Shown: positions 33,452-42,613 of the stretch, in pieces
Layout of the letters: each line of letters opens with the position of its first letter
How positions within the stretch are numbered: the first letter of the stretch is position 1
Assembly (NCBI GenBank): GCA_002344785.1
Contig: DDUL01000067.1
Coordinates: 1 to 48,259 of the forward strand
Direction of reading: 5' to 3'
Source: Bdellovibrionaceae bacterium UBA2339
GTDB taxonomy: Bacteria; Bdellovibrionota; Bdellovibrionia; Bdellovibrionales; JAMPXM01
Length of the DNA stretch: 48,259 nucleotides
The notes under the pieces: generated by a model
What the model saw: only the letters and a program-made list of their open reading frames with translations
Database searches by the model: none
What the model was told of the DNA's origin: nothing
Translations under genes and position numbers: made by a program

Positions 33452-34863
33452 CAAAGACTGCTCGAAAAAACTTTGGTGGTCGGCGCTTGGGCGCGAAGTC
33501 GTTGATCCAAGGCCATCGCCGCATTCCGCAAAAAGGCCCGGCCATGAGGCTTTAGATTGAGACGTCGGCCATTGAACTCGATCAGCCCATCGCTTTCCAT
33601 CTCCGACAAAAACTTTCGAACTTCAGTGAGCTGATCTTCGCTTTCCAATTCGACTTCAAACTGAGTCATGAGGGCCAAGATTTGCCGGCGACGACGCTGA
33701 TCTTCTTCCGATAGCAGATGGCCGCGAAACACCGTCCACTCTTGATTCGCCACGTTCCTCTCGTAGATCGGCAAAACCTTTTCGTTTTGTGCAAAGCAGT
33801 CTTGAGTCTCACTGATCGCACTCACACCAAGGCCCAGTAACACATTCGTCTTTTGATCCGTGTAGCCCATGAAGTTTCGATGCAAGCGACCTTCGGATTC
33901 AGCGCGCGACAAGGCTTCATCCGGCTTTGCAAAATGATCCATGCCAATCTCGCGATAGCCGCTGGCGAGCAGCTCAGCTCGCGCAATCTCATAGAGCTCA
34001 CGCTTCGCGGCGCCTTCAGGTAAATCTTCGTCTCGAAACAACTTTTGGGCGGGTTTGATCCACGGAACTCGGGCCAATGAGTAAAGCGCAATTCGATCCG
34101 GCGACAGATCAAGGGTCAACTTGACCATCTTACGAATCGAATCCGCCGTCTGCTTGGGAAGACCGTAAATCAGGTCAAAGTTGAGGGACTCAAATCCCAG
34201 ACTTCGCGCGAGGTTCACGATGTTCGCTGTCATCTCATAAGGCTGAATGCGGTTCACCAACCGCTGCGTCTCAGGATCGAAGTCTTGCACACCCAAACTC
34301 ACGCGCGTAAAGCCGAGACGACGTAAAACCTCAAGTTGCGCCGACGTGGTCCTGCGCGGATCGACTTCGATCGCACCCTCGAAATTTGCATCTCCGGTCC
34401 GCACTCCGGCAAGGCGATAAAGTTCGGAAACAAGACGATGCAGCTCATCGGCTGACAAAAATGTTGGCGACCCACCACCCAGATGAATCTGTGTCATTCG
34501 CCGCTGCGTGAGCCGAGGAGCCAAGCGCAGATGCTGTTCGAATTCACGCAAGATCAAGTCAATGTAGGGGCCCGCGACTTTGTGGTCTTTGGTGATACTG
34601 GTATTGCAGCCGCAAAAGGTGCAAAGCGTCTCACAAAATGGCAAATGCACGTACAGCGACCAAGTTGCGTCTTCGGCGAGCAAACTCTTATCAACGGATG
34701 AGTACCATTGTTGCTTCGTCGGCGATTCACACCAATACGGAACAGTCGGATAACTCGTATAGCGAGGTGCTGGAACATCGTATTTGCGAAACAGATTTTG
34801 TGCCGGATTGAGATCCTGCAACTCAATGAGCTTCTGCGGCGCTGCCGATGTCTTGATTTCCAT
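33451..34863 (-). CDS. hemN: oxygen-independent coproporphyrinogen III dehydrogenase
   Basis: This radical SAM enzyme decarboxylates two propionate chains of coproporphyrinogen III to give protoporphyrinogen IX without oxygen. The 470 residues include the cluster motif Cys77-x3-Cys81-x2-Cys84-x-Cys86 (LPFCETLCTFCGCNT), where the fourth Cys is characteristic of true HemN, and GGGSPTFLS. The C-terminal HemN domain has an FMGYTD block. The ATG at 34863 shares a base with the hemE stop (TAATG) and has GGAG eight bases upstream. It ends one base into hemY. Confidence 0.96.
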   Translation of the reverse strand: MEIKTSAAPQKLIELQDLNPAQNLFRKYDVPAPRYTSYPTVPYWCESPTKQQWYSSVDKSLLAEDATWSLYVHLPFCETLCTFCGCNTSITKDHKVAGPYIDLILREFEQHLRLAPRLTQRRMTQIHLGGGSPTFLSADELHRLVSELYRLAGVRTGDANFEGAIEVDPRRTTSAQLEVLRRLGFTRVSLGVQDFDPETQRLVNRIQPYEMTANIVNLARSLGFESLNFDLIYGLPKQTADSIRKMVKLTLDLSPDRIALYSLARVPWIKPAQKLFRDEDLPEGAAKRELYEIARAELLASGYREIGMDHFAKPDEALSRAESEGRLHRNFMGYTDQKTNVLLGLGVSAISETQDCFAQNEKVLPIYERNVANQEWTVFRGHLLSEEDQRRRRQILALMTQFEVELESEDQLTEVRKFLSEMESDGLIEFNGRRLNLKPHGRAFLRNAAMALDQRLRAQAPTTKVFSSSL

Positions 34864-36047
34864 TAGGCATTCTCCTTCGACCATGCACGCAGACGATTCA
34901 CGCAGTAACGGACGTGCTCCTCAGGAGTGCCCGGCAGAATTCCATGCCCCAAGCCGGCCATCCAATGCCTGCGCGAAAGCCCTTTGAGGCGGTCGAGGTG
35001 CGCTTCCCAACGCGCCTTGAACTCCTCAGTCGGCAAAAACAAAAGCGCTTGATCAAAATTGCCTTGAACAAAGCCACCGCGACGCTCACGCAAGAGTCTT
35101 GCGAGATCCCAGCGATGATCATAGCCAATGCCGGCAAGACGTCCGTCGTGAAACACATCATGACCCGCATAGTGATCAGCAGTGACGCCTTTTGAGTAGT
35201 ACGCGAGTCGGCCTGGGAACTCATCCGCCCATCGCGAGAGCGTCGGCACCACCCAGCGCGCAAAGCTTTCGGGATCCAATTCGCCAGCTGAGGTGTCCAA
35301 CACCATCACAAGCTCCGCACCCGCATTCAATTGCGCACGAATATTCTCTCGAACCAGCTCTTCAATTCGGGGCAGAAACTCTTTGAGCTCCTGAACCGCA
35401 GATTTGGATTTCTCCAGTGCCCCACGATGCGCACCCTCAACGGCATAGGTGAAGAGCGTGAAGCCACCGCCCACGAATCCCACCAAGCTCTTCGACTTTG
35501 GCAGTCGGCTTCGAGTGAGACGCATGGCCTGAGCTTGAAAATCCAAATGCGAAAGCGCTTCTTCGGTGGAGCGAAGTGAGCGCACACCATGTTCGAGATC
35601 GAGAAGCGAACGCGCCAATACCGGGCCCGGCTGATAAGAGAGTTCCATACCCAACGCCATCAGAGGAAACGGAAGGTCTGAAAAGAGAATCGCCAAATCA
35701 AAATCAAAGTCCAGAACCGGACCGAGGGCGACCTCGGCCGCCAATTCGGGCTGAAGGCAAAGCTGCTCAAAACTATAGAGCTTCTTTAGGGCTTGATAAT
35801 GATGGTGATATCGGCCGGCCTGGCGCATGAACCAAACAGGCGGCGCATCGAGAATCTCACCCTTAAGCAGGGCGGCGACTCGAGGATTCACGACTCGGAG
35901 ATTCTTTGCGTCACTCCAAAGATTCAAATCGGGCTGGGCCTCGGCGGAGCGATCTGTGATGAGTTCTGCGCCGCGCGCGCCAGATCGATTCATCGCTGAA
36001 TCCGACGAGCTTGTCGTCGAACTTGGAGACGGTGCGAATTCGCTCAT
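34863..36047 (-). CDS. hemE: uroporphyrinogen decarboxylase
   Basis: HemE removes four carboxyl groups from uroporphyrinogen III to give coproporphyrinogen III. The protein is 394 residues, about 45 longer than usual. The excess is a Ser/Thr/Ala-rich, probably disordered N-terminus before the family start at VNPRVAALLKGE. Core motifs PVWFMRQAGRY, AILFSDLPFPL and GHGILPGTPEEHV are present. The ATG overlaps the response-regulator stop as ATGA with GGGG seven bases upstream, so hemE translation depends directly on a signalling gene. Confidence 0.95.
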   Translation of the reverse strand: MSEFAPSPSSTTSSSDSAMNRSGARGAELITDRSAEAQPDLNLWSDAKNLRVVNPRVAALLKGEILDAPPVWFMRQAGRYHHHYQALKKLYSFEQLCLQPELAAEVALGPVLDFDFDLAILFSDLPFPLMALGMELSYQPGPVLARSLLDLEHGVRSLRSTEEALSHLDFQAQAMRLTRSRLPKSKSLVGFVGGGFTLFTYAVEGAHRGALEKSKSAVQELKEFLPRIEELVRENIRAQLNAGAELVMVLDTSAGELDPESFARWVVPTLSRWADEFPGRLAYYSKGVTADHYAGHDVFHDGRLAGIGYDHRWDLARLLRERRGGFVQGNFDQALLFLPTEEFKARWEAHLDRLKGLSRRHWMAGLGHGILPGTPEEHVRYCVNRLRAWSKENA

Positions 36048-36793
36048 TTTGATTCCCCTTTTGAAGATCCCGTAGCCCCTGAATGTGGTGCGTCCGATGA
36101 GACGGCGACGGGCCTTGCTTCAAACTGATAACCCACGCCACGCACGGATTTCAGTCGCCCGGCCTGAGGTTCGCCGAGCGCTTGTCGCAATCTCACCATG
36201 CTGTTGTCCACCGTGCGAGTTGAAGGAAAGGCTTCTTCGCCCCAAACTCGATTCAAAATTTCATCTCGACTCACCACAGACGGACTTCGATCCACGAGTA
36301 GGCGCAAAAGTTTGGCATCACGCGGCTGCAAGACTTCCCGACGCCATTGGCCGTCTCGCAAACTTCGCACTTCGAGCGCATCCCAATGCATCTCCAAATC
36401 ACTCTCAGCCCAGACTTGGGGCTTCAAATGATTATCCAGCACATGTTTCACCCGAATGAGAACTTCGCGAAGATGAAAGGGCTTGGGAATGAACTCTTCG
36501 GCCCCAAGCTCGTAGCCCTGCAAGCGATGCTCGGCGGAATTCATGGCCGTCAAAAACAAAAACGGCGTCTGCGATTGTCGAGGAATTTCCTTAAGACGCT
36601 TGGCAAGATCAAAGCCGTGGCCATCTGGCAAACCCAGATCGAGCAGCACCAGATGGAAATCCTCTTCGATAAGGCGCTTTTCCGCTTGTTGGGCTCGATC
36701 GACCCATTCAACGGCATAGCCCTCTTTCTCGAGGCGTTCGCGCAGCGTTTCGGCGAGTAACTGATCGTCTTCGACCAACAACAATCGCTTCAT
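36044..36793 (-). CDS. OmpR-family response regulator within the heme operon
   Basis: The 249-residue protein has a receiver domain with Asp9/Asp10, the phospho-acceptor Asp52 in LLDLGLPDGHG, and Lys104 in FIPKPF. A winged-helix DNA-binding domain follows, with SRDEILNRVWGEE and RTVDNSMVRLRQALGE. It is predicted to bind DNA after phosphorylation by the kinase just upstream, with which it overlaps by ATGA. It is also coupled to hemE downstream. Targets are unknown; the operon itself is the obvious candidate (inference). Confidence 0.93.
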   Translation of the reverse strand: MKRLLLVEDDQLLAETLRERLEKEGYAVEWVDRAQQAEKRLIEEDFHLVLLDLGLPDGHGFDLAKRLKEIPRQSQTPFLFLTAMNSAEHRLQGYELGAEEFIPKPFHLREVLIRVKHVLDNHLKPQVWAESDLEMHWDALEVRSLRDGQWRREVLQPRDAKLLRLLVDRSPSVVSRDEILNRVWGEEAFPSTRTVDNSMVRLRQALGEPQAGRLKSVRGVGYQFEARPVAVSSDAPHSGATGSSKGESK

Positions 36794-37902
36794 CGAATTC
36801 CACCTCGATGTGCTGACTGTGATGCTGTCGGGCTTACAGGGAAAGTCATCTTGAGCGCAAAGCCACGATCCTGAGGTGGAAAGCTGAGAGTGCCGCCCAT
36901 TCGCCGGACAAGCGTCGCCACAATATAGAGCCCAAGCCCACTTCCACTTTGCGTTGTCGCGCGATGAGGAGCCATGCCCAATCTTTGCCTGACGACTTCA
37001 TGGTGATGAGGATCAACACCGGCCAAGTCTAAGCCTCGACCATCATCGACCGCGCTTAGCTCCCATTCATCTTTCGTGCGCTGAAAGCTGAAGCTGACCT
37101 GCGTGGCACGCCCATGCCTTGCCGCGTTTGCGAGAATATTCTTGAAGATAATCTCCCAGGCTCGGCGATCGCCACGGATCCTTGGATCAGCGCCTTGAGG
37201 AGCTTGAACTTCAAGCCTCAATTGCGGCCAAAATCCCTTTAATGAGTTCAAAACTTCCAGTACGTCGAGTTCTTCGAGGATCATTTCGGATTGATGAGGC
37301 GACGCCATCATCAACGCATTCTCAAGCTGGGTTTCCACCCTTCCCGTCTCAGCGACAAGGCGCTTAGAAAGGCGATCCAAGACTTCCACCGAGCCTGGTG
37401 TTTGACGTGGCTCGCCCAGCTCTTCTTGCATGGACTCAGCTTGCAAACGCAGACTCGTCAACGAAGTCTTCAGGTCGTGAGCAAAGGCCGCATAAAAACT
37501 CTCCAGACTTTCACTTCGCCGAATCTCATTGCGGATCAAGGTGATCAACCACAGTCCGCCGCCCAGAAGCAGAGCCATCAGTACGGCCCCTTCGGACATC
37601 AACATACGATGTTGACGCTGAAGTTGCGCGGTCACACTAGATGGCGATTCGTCGGCCTGAAGAGTATGGATCTGTAGGGCTGCGGGCGAAGTCTCGACCA
37701 TCAAGCGGCGCATTGTTGCAATTTGCTCAAGGCCGAACAGCATCCACCAGCCCGCAAGCGCTAAAGTGAAACCCAGCCAAATCCAAGCAACGAGCATGCG
37801 ACGATCCCGTCGAACTCTCGTTGTCCTTGAATTTTCGACCGCACGCGGTCGATATCCTGAAGGCAAATGCGCACTCACCTTCGGCCTCGCATCAGATGGC
37901 AT
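36790..37902 (-). CDS. membrane sensor histidine kinase within the heme operon
   Basis: The 370-residue protein has TM1 (about 36-58), a short periplasmic loop of about 45 residues with no known sensor fold, and TM2 (about 105-124). The DHp helix carries His142 in FAHDLKTSLTSL, and the HATPase domain shows N-box IFKNILANAARHG, G1 DDGRGLD and G2 GSGLGLYIV. No HAMP or PAS domain is evident, so the membrane helices may sense directly, perhaps a membrane or redox signal. It starts 21 bases after hemL and overlaps the regulator gene by ATGA. Confidence 0.92.
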   Translation of the reverse strand: MPSDARPKVSAHLPSGYRPRAVENSRTTRVRRDRRMLVAWIWLGFTLALAGWWMLFGLEQIATMRRLMVETSPAALQIHTLQADESPSSVTAQLQRQHRMLMSEGAVLMALLLGGGLWLITLIRNEIRRSESLESFYAAFAHDLKTSLTSLRLQAESMQEELGEPRQTPGSVEVLDRLSKRLVAETGRVETQLENALMMASPHQSEMILEELDVLEVLNSLKGFWPQLRLEVQAPQGADPRIRGDRRAWEIIFKNILANAARHGRATQVSFSFQRTKDEWELSAVDDGRGLDLAGVDPHHHEVVRQRLGMAPHRATTQSGSGLGLYIVATLVRRMGGTLSFPPQDRGFALKMTFPVSPTASQSAHRGGIR

Positions 37903-37923
37903 GACTTCACTTCCAATTCTTCC

Positions 37924-39270
37924 TCATCGATTCACAGCATCCACAAGCGCACGACTTGCTTCATCCAAAATTTCGGGCGTGTGCGCCCAGCCGACAAACC
38001 CAACTTCGAAGCCACTGGGAGCCAAGTAAACGCCGCGCTCGATGGCAGCGTGAAAGACGCCGCGGAATTTTTCCGCATGACCGGCCGGCAATTGAGAAAG
38101 TCGCCGGATCGGCTGATCGCTGCGACCTCGCAACCAAAAAATCGAACCAAAGTGATCGATCTGCCAACCTCGCTCCTGCAAAGCGGGATTCAACCTCTTG
38201 ATCCAGCCTGAAGTGCGCTCAGCAAGCGCCGACCAAATGCCAAGACTCTCGGCCTTCTTCAGTGTCGCCAATCCGGCGCGCATGCCGACGGGGTTCGCAC
38301 TCAATGTGCCGGCCTGATAGACGGGCCCGCTCGGTGCAACCAAGTCCATGAGGTCCGCGCGACCACCGTAAGCGCCGACAGGAAATCCACCGCCGATGAC
38401 TTTTCCATATGTGACCAGATCTGGACGCACATCCAAGAGTTCGGCCATGCCCCCTCGTGCGACACGAAAACCAGAAATGACTTCGTCGAAAATGAGTAAA
38501 ATGCCAAGCTCTCGGCACAGGCTTTCCAAGCCCTTGAGGAACTCGCGACGCTGAATGAGCAATCCATAATTCGCCGGCAAAGGTTCGATGATGACAGCCG
38601 CAAGATTCGAGGCCTGAGCGCGAAGAATCTCGGCGACGCGATCCAAATCATCAAGCGGAGCGATCAAAGTTTCTTGAGCCAACTGAGGGCTCACTCCCGC
38701 CGAGTCGGTCGCAGCTTGCCCGTCAGCAAGTCCACTTCCGGCTTTCATCAACAAAGAATCGACATGACCATGGTAGCAGCCATCAAACTTCAACACTCGA
38801 CTACGCCCTGTTGCCGCACGTGCGACGCGAAGTGCGCTCATCACCGCTTCAGTTCCCGACGACACAAAGCGAAGTTTCTCAACGTGAGGCACACGATCCA
38901 CGATCCACTCTGCAAGCTCCAAGGAGTAAGGCTCACAGGCTCCGAATGTCCATGCGAGATCCAAGGTTTCACGCACCACTTCCGTCACCTCAGGATCGCG
39001 ATGTCCGAGCAGCAAAGGCCCAAAGCTTTGACAAAAGTCGATGTAACTTCGTCCCTCGACCGAAACCAAGTGCGCGCCTTGTGCCGATTTGAAAAACATG
39101 GGCTGCCCGCCCACGCTCTTAAAGGCCCGCACAGGTGAATGCACTCCACCTGGCGAAACCTTAAGCGCACGCGCGAACAAGTCCGAAGAATTGACCTGGT
39201 CATGTCCTCGCGAGATCTGCGCCTTCGCGCTCAATTCACGAGCTGCTGCATTTTCAAGTGTCGTCGTCAT
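37924..39270 (-). CDS. hemL: glutamate-1-semialdehyde 2,1-aminomutase
   Basis: HemL converts glutamate-1-semialdehyde to 5-aminolevulinate with PLP, the second step of the C5 pathway. The 448 residues show FVSSGTEAVMSALRVAR, YHGHVDSLL, LIFDEVISGFR and the PLP-lysine motif YGKVIGGGFPVGAYGG. About 25 extra residues precede the usual N-terminus. AGGAGG six bases before the ATG is a strong ribosome site. It follows hemCD by 86 bases, the only sizeable gap in the operon, so an internal promoter is possible there. Confidence 0.96.
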   Translation of the reverse strand: MTTTLENAAARELSAKAQISRGHDQVNSSDLFARALKVSPGGVHSPVRAFKSVGGQPMFFKSAQGAHLVSVEGRSYIDFCQSFGPLLLGHRDPEVTEVVRETLDLAWTFGACEPYSLELAEWIVDRVPHVEKLRFVSSGTEAVMSALRVARAATGRSRVLKFDGCYHGHVDSLLMKAGSGLADGQAATDSAGVSPQLAQETLIAPLDDLDRVAEILRAQASNLAAVIIEPLPANYGLLIQRREFLKGLESLCRELGILLIFDEVISGFRVARGGMAELLDVRPDLVTYGKVIGGGFPVGAYGGRADLMDLVAPSGPVYQAGTLSANPVGMRAGLATLKKAESLGIWSALAERTSGWIKRLNPALQERGWQIDHFGSIFWLRGRSDQPIRRLSQLPAGHAEKFRGVFHAAIERGVYLAPSGFEVGFVGWAHTPEILDEASRALVDAVNR

Positions 39271-39356
39271 TTCAGACCTCCTGCAGTTCGATTCCCAAAA
39301 CTTTTCAACTCAGGACCCGCGTCACGATCGCGAGGCTTCAACTTGCCGTTTCGTCG

Positions 39357-41057
39357 TCAACTTTGAGCCAAAGCTTGTCGCATCACCACGTCCAATGGGC
39401 CGATAGCCTCGCCCGCAGCTTTTGCTTGATCCCAAAGATTCCGAAGCTCCACATACGTACGGCCCGGACCGCAACCTGAAGTCCGCGTCTTCAATTCCGG
39501 AAACAGACGCACACAGTACTCAAACTGTTGGCGGCTCATCCAATAGTAGTGCGTACAGTCGCTCAGGCGCGCCCGCAACTCCTCTTCGCGCGATGCTTCG
39601 GGTAAGACTCGGTATGTCGACCACGACTTCCACTCGCCCCCTCCGGGCGCCGCCTCATTCGTCAGCCGATGTAAATCCCACTCTCCTTCGGGATCTCGCT
39701 GTGTCGCCCCACAGCCGATGGCTCGCGCCAATCTTTTCCACGCCGGAAGTGATTCTTCACCCAGCGAGTCCGCGCAGGCATTGACCCACACATCGGCGTT
39801 CTTTGCCAACTGACGCCAACTCTTCACGCCCGCACAAAACACAAAATCAATGTCTTGATTTCGCAGGGCCGATCGAAACTCATCGCTCTGCGGCCATGCC
39901 GAAGTTCGCGATACAAATAGTCCACGAGGACCTGACGCTGCATTTGAATTCCACGGCAACTGTGCACCCACAAGTGGTTCTCGCGTCCAGAATTTTTGAT
40001 CTGAATCCCGGCATCCAAAGATGCGATCCCTCGAGACCTCCGGCCAAGATTCGCTAAAGGCTTCGTCATTCAAGCTTCGACCTGTTTCGGACTCGCCACG
40101 AACGACGGTCCACCAGCCCTCATGCCGAATTGAACGAACACTGACGCCAAGTTTTTGGTGGCAACCGCCACCTTGTGCGCGCAAAAGGTCGCGCTCTCGC
40201 TCTGCGGCCTCGGCCGTTTCGGGACAATGAATCCGAGAAAGTAGTTCGCGCAAATCGGATCGATCCGCCCGACCTTCAATGGCCAATGCTCCTTGCGCTG
40301 GAGCCGTGGGAAACTCCGAAAGCGGCAAAATCATCCACTTTGCTCCGCGTAGCTGCTCACTCACCTCAGCGTTTCCACTGATGCGCAGGCCGCGCGCGAT
40401 TTCATCTTCGAGCAAACGATCCAAAGCCGCCAGAGCGACGACGATCGCATCGACGCTGGCATCATGGCGCCACTTCTTAAGGCGCGTGGCAATGTTGCCC
40501 CGCACAGGTCGAAACTCAAACTGATCGACGGTGTAGGATGCCGGAAGTGCCCAGCTCAGCACGCGAGGCAAAGACCAGCTTCGTCGTGGCGATGAAGTGA
40601 ACACGCAGAGGCGGCCACCTCGCCATTGCGGTTTGATCAAAAGCACATCTTCAGCTGAGGCGCGAGGCAGAGTTGCCAGAATCTCTAAGCCCGGCCGCGG
40701 ATCTGTTGGCAGATCTTTCCAAGAGTGCACGACCAAGTCGGCTCGGCCTTCTTGCAAGTCGGCCACGAAGTCTTCCGTGAATACACCCTTCGCTGGCATC
40801 TTCCAGAGTGGATCCTCGCCGCGCTGATCACCCAGTGACTCGCGAAACTGATATTCAATTTCAATCGTCGCTCGACTTCCCGGCCCACGATGCGAATCCA
40901 CATCGAGGTCTTGACTCGCGAGAATAGCTCGACCCACTTCACGCGCTTGCCACTGCGCCAATGCGGATTGGCGTGCTGCGATTCGCAGCCTCGTCTTTGG
41001 CTGTTCTTGTGTCACTCCACCCATCTGATTTGAGGGAGATTTTGACTCAGACGACAT
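39357..41057 (-). CDS. hemC: HemC-HemD fusion: hydroxymethylbilane synthase plus uroporphyrinogen III synthase-like domain
   Basis: Residues about 22-330 are HemC, which joins four porphobilinogens. The N-terminal IAARQSALAQWQA block, catalytic Asp115 in HSWKDLP, PVRGNIATRL, and Cys299 in GGGCHQKLG for the dipyrromethane cofactor are present. About 235 further residues follow, weakly like HemD: LFVSRTSAWPQS at its start and, later, YRVLPEAS and CGPGRTYVELRNL. HemD closes the ring to uroporphyrinogen III, and no other hemD is visible. The C-terminal assignment rests on position and weak pattern. The start overlaps hemA by 11 bases. Confidence 0.85.
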   Translation of the reverse strand: MSSESKSPSNQMGGVTQEQPKTRLRIAARQSALAQWQAREVGRAILASQDLDVDSHRGPGSRATIEIEYQFRESLGDQRGEDPLWKMPAKGVFTEDFVADLQEGRADLVVHSWKDLPTDPRPGLEILATLPRASAEDVLLIKPQWRGGRLCVFTSSPRRSWSLPRVLSWALPASYTVDQFEFRPVRGNIATRLKKWRHDASVDAIVVALAALDRLLEDEIARGLRISGNAEVSEQLRGAKWMILPLSEFPTAPAQGALAIEGRADRSDLRELLSRIHCPETAEAAERERDLLRAQGGGCHQKLGVSVRSIRHEGWWTVVRGESETGRSLNDEAFSESWPEVSRDRIFGCRDSDQKFWTREPLVGAQLPWNSNAASGPRGLFVSRTSAWPQSDEFRSALRNQDIDFVFCAGVKSWRQLAKNADVWVNACADSLGEESLPAWKRLARAIGCGATQRDPEGEWDLHRLTNEAAPGGGEWKSWSTYRVLPEASREEELRARLSDCTHYYWMSRQQFEYCVRLFPELKTRTSGCGPGRTYVELRNLWDQAKAAGEAIGPLDVVMRQALAQS

Positions 41058-42258
41058 CGTCCCACCCTTGCGGCCGATGCCAAGTCTTCATTTGCTGATC
41101 ACGTTGCCAAGCCTGCATAAGATTCTTGAGCCCATCCCGAGCCCTCTGCCGAATCTCGACACGACTTTGTTCGGCAAGCTGAGCTTCACTAAAGAGATCG
41201 CGCAATGTTCGGCACTTGATGTTCGGCCCATGCATCGTCGCGTGATCTTGCTCTTGAACTCCAGGCACCTCGGCCCGTAAATCGATGATCAACTCTCGAG
41301 GACTTGCGCTCCATGCCTGTAACTCTGAATCCTCAATGGGTGCAGCGAGAATCCAAGCCGTGGCCTGGGAAAGGGCCAACTGTTCTTCGATTTTCAATTG
41401 CGGCGAAACCCGATGCACGCGATCAAGACGCGTGCGCCACTCTTTCCAATTTGGGTCTTCAATGAGTTTTTCGGGCCGACGCACATGCAGATGCAGGGTC
41501 TCGTCGATGAGCCAAGGTCGAAGCTTAAGTGCCAGTTGCCCAGCACCGATGAGAGCCACGCGAGTCTGACCTTTAAGTTCCTTTCGAACCCAGCTCCCAT
41601 AGGACTCGCTCCCTCCGGCCTGCCCTGATGAACTCAAGAACTGACGACGAACTTCGCGCGCCATTTCCATCATCAGCTCCACGCCCTGCCGAACTCGAGG
41701 ATCACGAGTCGCATGGAGTGCCTTGCGAAACTGACCCATCACCTCGGTTTCGCCAAGGATGGGAGATTCCAATCCGGCGGCAATTGAAGCTCCGCGCTCC
41801 AAGATCTCGCGCGCATCTGTCCAAATTTCGGCAGGGGCGCAAAGTCGCTCTGTCAATTGTCTGCACTCTTCGGCCAACTCAATCGGCCAGAAGCTGAGAG
41901 CGCGTCGGCACGTGAGCATGCCAAAGCCGCCGACTCGCTGTGCACGCTCAATGAAGGATTCAATTTCCTTCTCGTTCCACGTTACGGTTTCCGAACGTAG
42001 AAGGTTCAAACCCAAAAACGGCCATTCATTTTGTTGAAGTGCATTCGACCAAACCGCAGAAGGGTCCTGAGGAAGCTTTGCGAGATCGCGACAGGCATCG
42101 TCCACCTGTGCAAATGGGAGCTCTGAATTCATCGCCTTCAGTTTCTGTTGAGCCGTCCCCGAGTCTTCGACCAAGTTCGACGATGTCGCCCCCGAAGTTC
42201 GCGAAGCTGCGCGTGAGGAGCTTGGTGAAGTTGTGGTTGAAAGCGAGTTGAGTTTCAC
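41047..42258 (-). CDS. hemA: glutamyl-tRNA reductase, divergent with N-terminal extension
   Basis: HemA reduces Glu-tRNA to glutamate-1-semialdehyde, the first and usually rate-controlling step. The likely catalytic Cys is in GMLTCRRA (normally STCNRTE). SPILGETEVMGQFRKA and a Rossmann motif IGAGQLALKL are recognisable, but overall similarity is low. The family's first strand (normally LGINHKTAP) appears only near residue 80 as FLGLNLLRSE, so about 77 Ser/Thr-rich residues are extra if GTG 42258 is the start. An ATG at 42132 would leave about 35 extra. It is the first gene of the heme operon. Confidence 0.85.
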   Translation of the reverse strand: MKLNSLSTTTSPSSSRAASRTSGATSSNLVEDSGTAQQKLKAMNSELPFAQVDDACRDLAKLPQDPSAVWSNALQQNEWPFLGLNLLRSETVTWNEKEIESFIERAQRVGGFGMLTCRRALSFWPIELAEECRQLTERLCAPAEIWTDAREILERGASIAAGLESPILGETEVMGQFRKALHATRDPRVRQGVELMMEMAREVRRQFLSSSGQAGGSESYGSWVRKELKGQTRVALIGAGQLALKLRPWLIDETLHLHVRRPEKLIEDPNWKEWRTRLDRVHRVSPQLKIEEQLALSQATAWILAAPIEDSELQAWSASPRELIIDLRAEVPGVQEQDHATMHGPNIKCRTLRDLFSEAQLAEQSRVEIRQRARDGLKNLMQAWQRDQQMKTWHRPQGWDDVV

Positions 42259-42613
42259 TCTTTCAAGTTACCGCTGATGCAACGCGCCTATGTCACAGTA
42301 TTGTCATCGACTGAGCTCAACCGAAAGGTCCGCTGAGACGAAACACTTCTCTGCCGAAGAATACAGTGACAGAGCACGCTGAAAGTGTCCAAAATTTAAA
42401 CATGCAATGGCCACTGGGAGATGGTGGCTCAGCATTCAGAACGACGCCGCACCCATAGTACGCTGGTGAGCCGTTTGCTCAATTGTGGAGATTGTTGAGG
42501 TGCTCGGGGAACAAAATGTTCGCCACGGTGCTCGGGATCCCGATAATGTGAGTCGCTGAAGACGGCGCCCTCACGCGGAAAGCGATAGCGCGAAAGCGCA
42601 AACAGGAGACGAG
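42259..42613. other. divergent promoter region of hemA and a lipoprotein gene
   Basis: This 355-base region must hold the heme operon promoter (minus) and that of the lipoprotein gene (plus). It shows a TGAGCTCA palindrome near 42312 and a cluster of repeats at 42499-42543. A GATAAT at 42542 could be a -10 for the plus strand, but no matching -35 is clear. No supported ORF was found. Confidence 0.5.
42499..42543. promoter_or_regulatory. cluster of direct and inverted repeats
   Basis: GGTGCTCGGG occurs at 42499-42508 and 42527-42536, 28 bases apart. Between them is GAACA-AAA-TGTTC (42509-42521). The second copy runs into the 12-bp perfect palindrome TCGGGATCCCGA (42532-42543). The cluster ends 70 bases before the lipoprotein start, a typical operator position. 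Confidence 0.45.

Noticed and set aside
42509..42521. GAACA-AAA-TGTTC as a LexA box
   Set aside because: The half-site spacing does not fit the Bacillus-type or the known proteobacterial LexA consensus, and no SOS gene is adjacent.
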